64,000 nucleotides of DNA from positions 113,618-177,617 of the forward strand of contig NZ_BCYP01000027.1 in NCBI RefSeq assembly GCF_001598255.1. Reading direction: 5' to 3'. The translations under genes were made by a program, and so were the position numbers. The notes beneath the pieces were generated by a model. It was given only the letters and a program-made list of their open reading frames with translations. It was not told where the DNA came from and searched no databases. Each line of letters starts with the position of its first letter. Within the stretch, counting starts at the first letter, position 1. The DNA is from Mitsuaria chitosanitabida ATCC BAA-476 = NBRC 102408. GTDB lineage: Bacteria; Pseudomonadota; Gammaproteobacteria; Burkholderiales; Burkholderiaceae_C. Of the stretch, positions 9,743-17,646 are shown piece by piece.

Positions 9743-10381
9743 TCAATGACGCTCGATGTCGTGGATCGCGCCTTGCTGGGCCCAGACCTGGACGGTCGTG
9801 AGCGGAACCGAGACGGTCTTGTCCTCGAAGTAACCGGCGCCATTCAACTTGCTCGCGTCCCCGATGTCGCGCTCCGCGCCGCGGACCTTGTTGTAGCCGA
9901 CGTGCGGCATCTCCAGCTCCAGCTTGTCGTCGGCGACCTGCTTCACGCGGATCACGCCGTAGGTCGAGCCCGCCTCGCCGGTCAGCTTGTTCAGGTCGAT
10001 GACGTAGAGGTCGCCCACGGCCGGCGCGGCGGTGTAGTCGGTGACGTGATGGCTGCGGCCGTCGGAGGCGATCTTCCCGTACACCCCCAGCGCGCCGATC
10101 ACGAGGACCAGGCCCAGCCAGCCGAAGCGCTGGGTCGCCGGGATGGGGTTCTTGGTCAGCTTGGGCTCGACCTCCTTGGCGGGCAGCTCGGCGCCGCGCT
10201 GGCAGACGTCGCAGACCAGCAGGTACTTCTTGCTGGAGACCCACTGGAACACGTGGTACAGGTGATGGATCTTGTACTGGAGCGCCAGCTTGAACGGTCG
10301 CTCGCGCTCGCAGGTCTGGCAGTGGTGGTGGGCTTGCACGCCCAGGTCGGCGACGGCGCCCTTGGATCCCCAGATCAGCAT
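9743..10381 (-). CDS. Zinc-ribbon membrane protein of unknown function
   Basis: This 212-residue protein is not one I can name. Two CxxC pairs (C21/C24 and C57/C60) near the N-terminus suggest one split zinc ribbon, with the aromatic stretch KIHHLYHVFQWVSSKKY between them. One membrane segment follows (about 86-103). The C-terminal half (about 110-212) is soluble and probably on the far side of the membrane. It begins MLIWGSKGAVADLG, resembling zinc-ribbon proteins whose first residues form a beta strand. Its neighbours give no functional clue. Confidence 0.75.
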   Translation of the reverse strand: MLIWGSKGAVADLGVQAHHHCQTCERERPFKLALQYKIHHLYHVFQWVSSKKYLLVCDVCQRGAELPAKEVEPKLTKNPIPATQRFGWLGLVLVIGALGVYGKIASDGRSHHVTDYTAAPAVGDLYVIDLNKLTGEAGSTYGVIRVKQVADDKLELEMPHVGYNKVRGAERDIGDASKLNGAGYFEDKTVSVPLTTVQVWAQQGAIHDIERH

Positions 10382-10556
10382 GTCGGTTCTCTCCCTCGTG
10401 GTCGGTGTGGCGGACGTGGATCGTCCGCTCGGATCAGGCGCGCACCCTATCAGCCTCTCGGGGGCGGCTCGGGCCGCGCGCGCGGGAAAGCAGCATAGGA
10501 CTGACGTATTCCTCGGAAAATCCTGAGTTCCTGGGGGGATCTTGGGGGAGACATGA

Positions 10557-10573
10557 CGCGTCGCGGCGACGCG
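10557..10573 (-). terminator. Small hairpin after DUF3298-like gene
   Basis: A perfect 7-bp stem CGCGTCG/CGACGCG (10557-10563 with 10567-10573) with a CGG loop lies seven bases beyond the stop codon of the minus-strand gene. No T-run follows, so its role is uncertain. Confidence 0.3.
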
Positions 10574-10579
10574 GCGCGA

Positions 10580-11653
10580 TCAGCGGAAGGCCTTCAGTGC
10601 GTCACGACCCGCCGGCGTCAGGAAGGGCTGTACCGCGCTCAGCGGCAGCGACACGTCCTCGGCGCAGGGCGTCATCGCGTAGGACGCCTGGGTGTGGAAG
10701 ACCAGGTGGCCGACCTCGGGATGGATCGAGTCGCCGCGCCAGCGGACTTCGGTCAGGCATTCGGCGTCGACGGCGCCGTTGCCCTCGCCCTTGTAGGTCT
10801 TCATCAGCAGTCGCCCGAGCCGCGAGTCCGACGGGATCTCGTCACGCAGCGTGGGCAGGATCCATTGCTGGACATCGACCGCGGCGCCCGTGTCGGCGCG
10901 GTAGGTCCTGTAGCCGTCGCCGTGCCAGGGATGGGCACCGCCGCAATAGCCCTCGGCGTGCGTATCGATGACCACGAAGCTGGCGTTCCACGCGGCGACG
11001 CTCAGGCTCTGCGAGGACTCGTAGCCCGCCTCCGGGCCGCGATCGCGGCGCCCCTGCGCGACGCATTCCACGTGCTCGAGGACAGCGTCCACCGACTGCG
11101 TCCACAACGTGGCGTTGAGCGCCGCGATACCCGGCGTCGAGCCGACCAGTCGCACGCCGAGGTTGCCCGCGCCGCCGGCCTCCGGGAAGTTCAGCACCTC
11201 GTAGCGGAAGGCGCCGATCTTCTCGGTCTTGGCCACGGTCGCCTTCAGTCCAGCCTTGCGTGCGACGTTGTACTGGTCGTCCTTGATCGCTCGCGCGCTG
11301 ACCGGCAGCTTCTTCGTGCCGTCCGGCGAGCGCCACTCGCCGCTGAGCGTGGTCGCGTCGCAGCTCAGCTGCAGGCGGCCGGTGAGCTTCTCCTTGGTGT
11401 CGAGCTCGCGCCAGCGGCCGGCCGCGCCGTCCGGGACCAGCGTCAGGTCGGACAGCGAGGCGCGGTAGTAGTAGCGGCCCGCGGCGGGGCGGTCGTCCTG
11501 CGCGGGGTCCAGGTCGATGGACACCGGCGTGCCGCCGAGGGTGCCGGCCCAGGTGCCCTGGCCGCAGCCCGCGGCACGGGCCGTGACCGGCAGCGCCATC
11601 GCGGCGATCAGGCTGAGGAGGGTGACGGGCAGGAGGGAGGTCGGGGCACGCAT
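10580..11653 (-). CDS. Secreted protein with DUF3298/RsiV-like C-terminal region
   Basis: The 357-residue precursor has a signal peptide (hydrophobic core about 7-22, cleavage near TARA-A). The middle contains the repeated pattern of a short beta domain with GTWAGTLGGTPVSIDLD. The C-terminal half has YCGGAHPWHGDGYRTYRAD followed by a long beta-rich tail. This resembles DUF3298, whose members such as RsiV carry a GGAH-type motif and can bind lysozyme. No sigma factor is adjacent, so an anti-sigma role is not supported here. It is probably periplasmic or cell-surface. Confidence 0.65.
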   Translation of the reverse strand: MRAPTSLLPVTLLSLIAAMALPVTARAAGCGQGTWAGTLGGTPVSIDLDPAQDDRPAAGRYYYRASLSDLTLVPDGAAGRWRELDTKEKLTGRLQLSCDATTLSGEWRSPDGTKKLPVSARAIKDDQYNVARKAGLKATVAKTEKIGAFRYEVLNFPEAGGAGNLGVRLVGSTPGIAALNATLWTQSVDAVLEHVECVAQGRRDRGPEAGYESSQSLSVAAWNASFVVIDTHAEGYCGGAHPWHGDGYRTYRADTGAAVDVQQWILPTLRDEIPSDSRLGRLLMKTYKGEGNGAVDAECLTEVRWRGDSIHPEVGHLVFHTQASYAMTPCAEDVSLPLSAVQPFLTPAGRDALKAFR

Positions 11654-11704
11654 GCGGGCGACTGTAGCGTCCGCCCGCCGTGGGCGCGCCCGTCGATGGT
11701 CACG

Positions 11705-13300
11705 CTACTTCTTCTCTTCGAGCGAGCGTCGCACGGCTTCCATCGGATCCTCGGGCGCCGCCGCGGGGGAGGAGGCGGCCTGCGCGGGCGCGCTGCCGGA
11801 CGCGGCCGATGCCGCGCCGGGCAAGCCGAACAGGGCGTTGAGGTCCGCGTTCGGGTCCTGGCCGCGGTCCTTCTGGCCGGCGTCCATCTCCAGCAGTTGC
11901 TGGGTCGCCTTGTCGGTGTCGATCGCGCCCTGCTTGTCGAGGAACACGGTCACCGTCTGCGGGAAGAAGATGACGATGGCCACCAGCAGCAGCTGCATGA
12001 ACACCCAGGGGATCGAGCCCATGTAGATGTCGGTCGACGACACCGGGCGGGGGAGCGAGCCCTTCTTGTAGAGCGAGTCCGCGATGCCGCGCAGGTAGAA
12101 CAGCGCGAAGCCGAAGGGCGGATGCATGAAGCTGGTCTGCATGTTCACGCAGAGCATCACGCCGAACCACACCAGGTCGATGCCCATCTTCTGCGCCACC
12201 GGCCCGAGCAGCGGCAGGATGATGAAGGCGATCTCGAAGAAGTCGAGGAAGAAGGCCAGGAAGAAGATGAACAGGTTGACGACGATCAGGAAGCCCACCT
12301 GACCGCCGGGCAGGCCGGTCAGCATGTGCTCGATCCACCTGCCGCCCTCGACGCCCTGGAAGACCAGCGAGAAGGTCCGCGACCCGATCAGGATGAACAC
12401 CACCATCGCGGTGATGCGCATGGTGCTGATCATGGTGTCCTTGACCAGCGGCCAGCTCAGGCGACGGTGCAGCGCGGCCAGGATGAAGGCGCCGACGGCC
12501 CCCATGGCGCCGGCCTCGGTGGGCGTGCAGATGGCCGAGTCCATGAAGGGCAGCCCGCCCATCGACCCCAGCACCGCGAAGATCAGCACCGCCGACGGGA
12601 TGATGCCGCGCAGGCACTTGGCCCACAGCGCCCAGCCGTTCAGCGTGCGCGCCGACCTGGGCACGCCGGGCACGTGCTCCGGCTTGAAGCGGCTGAGCAG
12701 GAAGGTGTAGGCCGCGAAGATCAGCGCCTGCAGGATGGATGGCCCCCAGGCGCCCTTGTACATGTCGCCGACCGAGGGCCCCAGCTGGTTGGCCAGCACC
12801 ACCAGCACCAGTGACGGTGGCACCAGCTGCGTGATCGTGCCCGAGGCCGCCAGCACCCCGGTCGCGTAGCGCATGTTGTAGCCGTAGCGCATCATGACCG
12901 GCAACGAGATCATCGCCATCGCGATCACCTGGCCCGCCACCGTGCCGGTGATCGCGCCCAGGATGAAGCCCACGATGATGACCGAGTAGCCCAGCCCGCC
13001 GCGCACCGGCCCGAAGAGCTGGCCCATCGAATCGAGCATGTCCTCGGCCAGCCCGCATTTCTCCAGCAGCGCGCCCATCAGCGTGAAGAAGGGGATCGCC
13101 AGCAGCAGCTCGTTGGACAGGATGCCCAGCACGTTGGAGGGCAGGGCTTGCATGAAGGCCAGCGGCATCCAGCCTTGGCTCACCGCGAAGACGCCGCAGG
13201 CCAGGCCCAGCGCGGCCAGCGAGAAGGCGACGGGGAAGCCGATCAGCATGACGAAGATCAGCCCCGCGAACATCAGCGGGGGAAACTGTTCCATCGTCAT
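11705..13300 (-). CDS. dctM: TRAP transporter large permease (DctM family)
   Basis: This 531-residue inner-membrane protein has about 12 hydrophobic segments and the DctM pattern: FPPLMFAGLIFVMLIGFPVA at the start, then SNELLLAIPFFTLMGALLEK and DLVWFGVMLCVNMQTSFMHP. Asn/Met/Gln-Thr in the last motif are typical of the dicarboxylate/mannitol-type large subunits. A soluble tail of about 70 residues after the last membrane segment (Ala/Ser/Pro-rich, ending RRSLEEKK) is unusual. The ATG at 13300 overlaps the dctQ stop as ATGA, indicating translational coupling. No DctP binding protein is adjacent. The substrate is unknown. Confidence 0.93.
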   Translation of the reverse strand: MTMEQFPPLMFAGLIFVMLIGFPVAFSLAALGLACGVFAVSQGWMPLAFMQALPSNVLGILSNELLLAIPFFTLMGALLEKCGLAEDMLDSMGQLFGPVRGGLGYSVIIVGFILGAITGTVAGQVIAMAMISLPVMMRYGYNMRYATGVLAASGTITQLVPPSLVLVVLANQLGPSVGDMYKGAWGPSILQALIFAAYTFLLSRFKPEHVPGVPRSARTLNGWALWAKCLRGIIPSAVLIFAVLGSMGGLPFMDSAICTPTEAGAMGAVGAFILAALHRRLSWPLVKDTMISTMRITAMVVFILIGSRTFSLVFQGVEGGRWIEHMLTGLPGGQVGFLIVVNLFIFFLAFFLDFFEIAFIILPLLGPVAQKMGIDLVWFGVMLCVNMQTSFMHPPFGFALFYLRGIADSLYKKGSLPRPVSSTDIYMGSIPWVFMQLLLVAIVIFFPQTVTVFLDKQGAIDTDKATQQLLEMDAGQKDRGQDPNADLNALFGLPGAASAASGSAPAQAASSPAAAPEDPMEAVRRSLEEKK

Positions 13301-13905
13301 TGCAGCGGCCTCTCGTAGTGGGTGTCCATCTCGATGCGCCCGGTCAGGTAGCCGATGCGCTTGATCACCTCGGAGAGGCCCTGCAGGGTCATCAGGGCGA
13401 AGCCCAGCGGCAGCGTCGCCGCCGCGGGCCACAGGATCAGGCCGCCGGCGTTGCCGGAGTACTCGCCGCTGCTGATCAGTTTCCACAGGTAGCCGGCCAG
13501 GCCCAGCGTCGCCACGCTGTCTCCGGGTCGCATGCCGGTCGTGAGCTTGACCAGGAAGAGGTCCCAGGACAGCCAGCCCGCGTAGGCCATCACGGGTAGC
13601 AGGAAGACGATCAGGCCGAACAGGTCGACGAAGACCTTGCCGTGGCCGCGCAGCCGCGTGTAGACGATGTCCACGCGCACATGCTCGTTCAGGCGCAGGA
13701 CCTGCGCCGCGCCCAGCATCACGCAGGCGGCGAACAGGTACCACTGGATCTCGAGGAAGGCGTTGGAGCTGATGTCCAGCGCATAACGGATCAGCGCGTT
13801 GGCGGCGCTGATGAAGCACGACAGCAGGACAGCCCAGGCGGCAGCGCTGCCGAACCGGTCCGTCAGCCAGTCGATGCCCTTGGCGAGTGCAAGCAGGGCG
13901 TTCAT
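13297..13905 (-). CDS. dctQ: TRAP transporter small permease (DctQ family)
   Basis: This 202-residue protein has four predicted membrane segments and the DctQ features EIQWYLFAACVMLGAAQVLR and NEHVRVDIVYTRL. It pairs with the DctM permease encoded downstream to form the membrane part of a TRAP uptake system driven by an ion gradient. I chose ATG 13905 because the open frame upstream has no hydrophobic or family-like sequence. It is slightly longer than common DctQ proteins, like those of the mannitol/chloroaromatic group. Confidence 0.92.
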   Translation of the reverse strand: MNALLALAKGIDWLTDRFGSAAAWAVLLSCFISAANALIRYALDISSNAFLEIQWYLFAACVMLGAAQVLRLNEHVRVDIVYTRLRGHGKVFVDLFGLIVFLLPVMAYAGWLSWDLFLVKLTTGMRPGDSVATLGLAGYLWKLISSGEYSGNAGGLILWPAAATLPLGFALMTLQGLSEVIKRIGYLTGRIEMDTHYERPLQ

Positions 13906-14061
13906 CGACGAGTCCGAGTCTCCATCCGAGCCCCTGACGGCGAGGCCCTTGTCTTGTGTAGACCCGCACTGTAGCCAGCGGCCGCTGACGGCAGGCTGAT
14001 TCGCGGCGTCGCTGCGGGAAAGCACCGACGCCGATGCGGCGCGACTGTGGCGCAAATGAAA

Positions 14062-14090
14062 ACGCCCCGGCACACGGGGTGTCGGGGCGT
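14062..14090 (-). terminator. Intrinsic terminator of the DUF442-yqeY side
   Basis: A 12-bp stem with one G-U pair (14062-14073 with 14079-14090) encloses ACGGG. On the minus strand it is followed by TTTTCATTTG. It lies 63 bases past the DUF442 stop and upstream of dctQ, so it insulates the TRAP genes. Confidence 0.8.
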
Positions 14091-14153
14091 GGTGGGAGGC
14101 GGTGCGCCGCGTCGGTGCGGCGTGAAGCCGCGCGCCGCGGTGGATGCCCGCGA

Positions 14154-14495
14154 TCAGAGCTGCGAGGCGGCGGCGAAGAGCTTGGTCGAGCGCGCGCCGG
14201 AGCGGCAGAAGGCCAGCACCGGCGTGGGCACCTCGTCCAGGATCGCGCGCATCGCGGCGATCTCTTCCGGCGACTGGTAGCCGCCCTGCACCGGCAGGTG
14301 GCGGTAGACCAGGCCGGCCGCTTCGGCGGCTGCGCGGACCTGCTCGCTGGTCGGCTGGTCCGGACCGCCTTCGAAGTCCGGGCGGTTGTTGATCACGGTC
14401 TTGAAGCCGGCCGCGGCCAGCGAGGCCATCGTGTCCGGCGTCAGCTGCGGCGCGACGCAGAACTCGGGCGTCAGTTGAGAGACGGTCAGTTCCAT
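14154..14495 (-). CDS. DUF442 protein with rhodanese-type active loop (Blh N-terminal family)
   Basis: This 113-residue cytoplasmic protein belongs to the DUF442 / beta-lactamase-hydrolase-like N-terminal family. It has INNRPDFEGGPDQP at about 36-49 and the catalytic loop CRSGAR at 97-102, a rhodanese-style CRxGxR. Relatives are linked to sulfide oxidation, often fused to or beside persulfide dioxygenase, but here it stands alone. It is probably a sulfurtransferase or phosphatase-like enzyme. The gene is 35 bases downstream of yqeY on the same strand. Confidence 0.85.
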   Translation of the reverse strand: MELTVSQLTPEFCVAPQLTPDTMASLAAAGFKTVINNRPDFEGGPDQPTSEQVRAAAEAAGLVYRHLPVQGGYQSPEEIAAMRAILDEVPTPVLAFCRSGARSTKLFAAASQL

Positions 14496-14530
14496 GATGG
14501 GAGCTCCGGAGGTTGCGGGCGGGGCGGGGG

Positions 14531-14977
14531 TCAGCCCGCCAGCGCGGCCTTCACCGCGGCGGACACCAGGCCCATGTCGGCCTTGCCGGCCAGCTTGCCC
14601 TTGACGGCGCCCATGACCTTGCCCATGTCGCCCGGGCCCTTGGCGCCCAGCTCGGCCACGATCGCGGCGACCTCGGCCTGGATCTCGGCTTCGCTCAGGC
14701 GCTGCGGCAGGTAGGCCTCGAGCACCTTCAGCTCGGCGCTTTCCTTGTCGGCCAGATCCTGGCGGCCGGCGGCGCTGAACTGGCTGATCGAATCCTTGCG
14801 CTGCTTGATCAGCTTGTCGACGATTGCGACCAGCATCACGTCGTCGACCTCGACGCGCTCGTCGACTTCCTTCTGCTTGACCGCGGCCAGCAGCATGCGG
14901 ATGGTGCCCAGCTTCTCGCTGTCCTTGGCGCGCATCGCGGTCTTCATGTCTTCGGTGATCTGGGCTTTCAGGCTCAT
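14531..14977 (-). CDS. yqeY: GatB/YqeY domain protein
   Basis: The 148-residue protein starts MSLKAQITEDMKTAMRAKD and has the conserved LEAYLPQRLSEAEI segment and the C-terminal GDMGKVMGAVKGKLAGKADM helix bundle. The family resembles the tail of the amidotransferase GatB and may bind tRNA; its exact role is unknown. The frame is open 22 codons further upstream, but ATG 14977 gives the family start. The rpsU-yqeY order is common in beta- and gamma-proteobacteria, but here a terminator separates them. Confidence 0.93.
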   Translation of the reverse strand: MSLKAQITEDMKTAMRAKDSEKLGTIRMLLAAVKQKEVDERVEVDDVMLVAIVDKLIKQRKDSISQFSAAGRQDLADKESAELKVLEAYLPQRLSEAEIQAEVAAIVAELGAKGPGDMGKVMGAVKGKLAGKADMGLVSAAVKAALAG

Positions 14978-15044
14978 GGGGACTCCTGGGAATTCGGTGG
15001 ATCGATACGACGGAACGACGCTCGCGGGTGCATCGGAAAACAAA

Positions 15045-15075
15045 AAAGCCCGCGGCAGCGTCCTGCGCGGGCTTT
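15045..15075 (-). terminator. Intrinsic terminator after rpsU
   Basis: A perfect 10-bp stem AAAGCCCGCG/CGCGGGCTTT (15045-15054 with 15066-15075) is followed on the minus strand by TTTTTTG. It lies between the rpsU stop (15143) and the yqeY start (14977). yqeY therefore depends on readthrough or its own promoter. Confidence 0.85.
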
Positions 15076-15142
15076 CGTGCCGTTCGGGCGGTGGGGTGGA
15101 TTGTGCAATCGACCCCGGTGCCGAAGCAGTCCGATCAGTCGA

Positions 15143-15355
15143 TCAGTACAGCTTCTTGGGCAGCTGCATGCTGCGCACGCGCTTGTAGTGACGCTTCACG
15201 GCGGCGGCCTTCTTGCGCTTGCGCTCGGCAGTCGGCTTCTCGTAGAACTCGCGGGCGCGCAGCTCGGTGAGCAGGCCCAGCTTCTCGATCGTGCGCTTGA
15301 AGCGGCGCAGGGCGACGTCGAACGGCTCGTTTTCTTTGACGCGAATGGTGGTCAT
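15143..15355 (-). CDS. rpsU: 30S ribosomal protein S21 (bS21)
   Basis: The 70-residue product begins [20 protein letters not shown] and has the basic [16 protein letters not shown] tail of bS21, which helps initiation on the small subunit. Length and sequence are typical. A leader of roughly 120 bases lies upstream, holding a perfect 7-bp hairpin at 15394-15411 and a -10-like TAGAAT on the minus strand at 15475-15480. Confidence 0.97.
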
Positions 15356-15770
15356 GAAGTTCCTTCAAATAGCGGTCGGTGTTCGCTGGGGATGTCCATG
15401 TCTCCATGGACTTCGAAGCGGATATCCGGATTCCACTTCCGAATCGACGCGCAGGGTTTGCCAGCAAAACGCGCATTCTAGCCTCAATTTCCACCCTCCG
15501 CCACAACATTGGCCGACGCGCGTCACGGTCCGCCGCGAGGTAACGGGACGTGACATTTTCACGCGTTGGCGGCGAAGGGGCTTTTCCCGGCCTCCGGCGG
15601 GCGCGGGGCAGCCGGCGTGCCGGTCGGGGCCACGCTAGGATGACCAGCCCCAAGCTTAGGGGGAGTGACGCCGGAACCTCTCTGTCGGCACTTGCCCGGG
15701 CAGGGGTCCGCTTCTACATTCCCTCATCCACCATTCGATCGCCAGGGGCATCCCTGGCCCGGCCCGCCCC
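15356..15770. other. Divergent intergenic region, rpsU / PAS-GGDEF gene
   Basis: These 415 bases have no convincing gene. The rpsU side has a minus-strand TAGAAT box (15475-15480) and the leader hairpin GTCCATG-TCTC-CATGGAC (15394-15411). Next to the plus-strand gene there is a small hairpin CCAGGG-GCAT-CCCTGG (15742-15757) 13 bases before its ATG. The middle (15490-15740) shows nothing I can name. Confidence 0.5.
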
Positions 15771-16790
15771 ATGGAATTTCAAGCCGTCGCGCCCCCGGCG
15801 CCCGCCAGTTTCGATGCCTGGCTGGCATCGGTGGGATCGCAGCAGGCGGCCGTCGCGGCCGGCCTGCTCAGCCTGCTGGAGCCCACCGGCGCCTGCCTGG
15901 CGGTGAAGTCCATGGCCACCGGCCGCTACGTCTTCGCCAGCCCGGGCATGGGCGAGCTCTTCGGACATGCCGAGACCGGCATCGTCGGCCATGCCGACGC
16001 CGACCTGCTGCGCAGCGACGAGGTCCAGGCCATGCGCCGCTCGGAGCAGGCCGCGCTGGCCCAGCGCGGGGTGGTGAGCTCGGAACACCGGCTCGAGTTC
16101 AACGGCCGCCGCCGCGAGTTCATGGTCACGCGCTTCCCGCTGGGGCAGGACTACGTGATGGCCCTGTGGAGCGACAAGACCGAGGAGCGCCACCGCGAGA
16201 CGCATCTGCAGCGCGCGCTCCAGCAGCTGGAGCAGCAGCAGAAGTCGCTCGAGCAGATGCGCCGCGAGCTCCAGCAGGGCAGCGGGCGCGACGAGACTTC
16301 CGGCCTCTACATGCGCGCGCAGTTCGATGACCAGCTGCTGCGTGAGATCGATCTCTCCACGCGAGAGCATCGTGAGTTCACGCTGGTGCTGATCGCGCTG
16401 GATCCCTCGTCGGCCGAGGCGGAGCTGGGCGCGGAGGCGCGTCAGAGCCTGCTGGAAGGCCTGGGGCGCATGCTGCGCGCCAACACCCGGGCGATGGACG
16501 CGGCCTGCCGCATCGGCGAGGACCTGTTCGCCGTGCTGTTGTCTGGCGTGGGCCTGGCCACCGCCCATGCGCGGATGGAGCAGCTGCGCCGCCAATGCCA
16601 TGCGCAGATCGTGGTGCTGCAGGGGCAGGACCTGGGCCTGTCGCTGTCCATGGGCGTGGCCAGCTTCCCGCACACCGCATCGCGCCAGGAAGAGCTGCTC
16701 GGCGCGGCCGAGATGGCCGTCAAGGAAGCGCAGCGCCGCGGCGGCAATCAGGTGGTGCTGGCGTCGATCCCCTTCGGACTCGGCGGCTGA
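15771..16790 (+). CDS. PAS-GGDEF signalling protein with degenerate GGDEF motif
   Basis: The 339-residue soluble protein has a PAS-like sensor (about 30-135), a Gln/Glu-rich coiled coil (about 140-172) and a GGDEF fold (about 175-335). Active diguanylate cyclases have GG(D/E)EF. Here the sequence is RIGEDLFAVLL, giving GEDLF at 249-253, and the usual substrate-binding DxxxFKxxND region reads LDPSSAEAELG. Cyclase activity is therefore unlikely. It may bind GTP or a partner as a sensor or scaffold. No membrane segment or EAL domain is present, and no neighbour shows its target. Confidence 0.85.
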   Translation: MEFQAVAPPAPASFDAWLASVGSQQAAVAAGLLSLLEPTGACLAVKSMATGRYVFASPGMGELFGHAETGIVGHADADLLRSDEVQAMRRSEQAALAQRGVVSSEHRLEFNGRRREFMVTRFPLGQDYVMALWSDKTEERHRETHLQRALQQLEQQQKSLEQMRRELQQGSGRDETSGLYMRAQFDDQLLREIDLSTREHREFTLVLIALDPSSAEAELGAEARQSLLEGLGRMLRANTRAMDAACRIGEDLFAVLLSGVGLATAHARMEQLRRQCHAQIVVLQGQDLGLSLSMGVASFPHTASRQEELLGAAEMAVKEAQRRGGNQVVLASIPFGLGG

Positions 16791-16800
16791 GCGCCGATCG

Positions 16801-16820
16801 ACGCGGTCGCGCGACCGCGT
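16801..16820. repeat. Perfect 20-bp palindrome
   Basis: ACGCGGTCGC followed by its exact complement GCGACCGCGT lies ten bases after the PAS-GGDEF stop codon. It can form an 8-bp hairpin with a GCGC loop or serve as a dimer-binding site. A stronger hairpin follows at 16838-16859. Confidence 0.6.
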
Positions 16821-16837
16821 TGTCACCGGCGCAAGCA

Positions 16838-16859
16838 GAAGGGGCCCTCGGGCCCCTTC
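16838..16859. terminator. Hairpin terminator between convergent genes
   Basis: A perfect 9-bp stem GAAGGGGCC/GGCCCCTTC (16838-16846 with 16851-16859) with a CTCG loop lies between the stops of the PAS-GGDEF gene and the EVE-domain gene. Flanking T-runs are short (TTCGTCGTTC on the plus side), so efficiency is uncertain. Confidence 0.65.
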
Positions 16860-16895
16860 GTCGTTCTGGCGAGCGGGTCGCGGCGGGCCGCGAGC

Positions 16896-17375
16896 TCAGG
16901 TCAGCAGCGCGTGCAGATGCGCCCATTCCTCCGGCGTGACCGGCGTGATCGACAGCCGATTGCCCGGCTGAAGGGTGCGCATGTGGGCGAGCACCGGATC
17001 GCGCTTCATCGCCGCCAGGCTCAGCAGCGGCGTCTTGCGGACGAAGCGCACATCGACATGCAGCCAGCGCGGCTCCTCGCGCTTGGACTTGGGATCGAAG
17101 TAGGGGCTCTTCGGATCGAACTGGGTCTCGTCGGGATAGGCGGTGCTGCTGACCTCGGCCAGGCCCGCGATGCCGGGCTCGGGGCAGGACGAGTGATAGA
17201 AGAGCACGCCGTCGCCGACCCGCATCGCGTCACGCATGAAGTTGCGTGCCTGGTAGTTGCGCACGCCGGTCCAGGGCAGTTCGCCCGCGGCCTGCAGGTG
17301 ATCGATCGAGGCCTCGTCCGGTTCGGACTTCATCAGCCAGTACTGGCGGGCGTCCTTCGATGGGGTCGTGCTCAA
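16896..17375 (-). CDS. EVE domain-containing protein
   Basis: The 159-residue protein has the EVE fold, related to PUA/YTH domains that read modified bases. Visible motifs are YWLMKSEPDE near the start, WTGVRNYQARNFMRDAM, and GDGVLFYHSSC. The start is probably TTG at 17373-17375, because an AAGGAG lies five bases upstream; the nearest upstream start would add 17 unlikely residues. Its position beyond 6S RNA and zapA is a known betaproteobacterial arrangement. The ligand is unknown. Confidence 0.88.
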   Translation of the reverse strand: MSTTPSKDARQYWLMKSEPDEASIDHLQAAGELPWTGVRNYQARNFMRDAMRVGDGVLFYHSSCPEPGIAGLAEVSSTAYPDETQFDPKSPYFDPKSKREEPRWLHVDVRFVRKTPLLSLAAMKRDPVLAHMRTLQPGNRLSITPVTPEEWAHLHALLT

Positions 17376-17426
17376 GGCTGCTCCTTCGTGTCGGTCCGAC
17401 AAGGCGCCCGATGGGCGATCGCGCAT

Positions 17427-17452
17427 GAAAAAACCGCGCCTGGGCGCGGTTT
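17427..17452 (-). terminator. Intrinsic terminator downstream of 6S RNA
   Basis: AAACCGCGC (17431-17439) pairs with GCGCGGTTT (17444-17452) around CTGG. On the minus strand the stem is followed by a run of T. It lies 11 bases past the inferred 3' end of ssrS and about 50 bases upstream of the EVE-gene start. Confidence 0.8.
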
Positions 17453-17462
17453 CGGGAAGAGG

Positions 17463-17640
17463 TGTCCACGGCGAGCCGTGAGCCGCATTCCTGAACCCAA
17501 GGGGTACAGGTGGGCGAGGTCAACATGGCTTCGGGTTCATCTGACGCGAGACGCTCACACCAGCCAGGTAATGTTCCAAGCCCTTGCTCGCGAGAGCATC
17601 GGTTCAAGGAAATATAGAACTCACGCGAACGCAGTGGACG
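17463..17640 (-). ncRNA. ssrS: 6S RNA
   Basis: 6S RNA mimics an open promoter and holds sigma-70 RNA polymerase. I infer it from position and structure. It lies directly after zapA and before an EVE gene, and is about 178 nt long. The ends can pair: minus-strand GTCCAC (17634-17639) with GTGGAC (17464-17469), CGTGAG with CTCACG, and TTCCTTGAACC (17601-17611) with GGTTCAGGAA (17489-17498). This leaves a long irregular rod and a central open region. A sigma-70-like promoter precedes it and an intrinsic terminator follows. The exact ends are estimates. Confidence 0.82.
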
Positions 17641-17646
17641 GGGTGG

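Noticed and set aside
10553..12814. A 753-codon plus-strand frame across the DUF3298-like gene and dctM
   Set aside because: The minus strand has a signal peptide protein and a recognisable TRAP permease. The plus frame is an antisense artefact.
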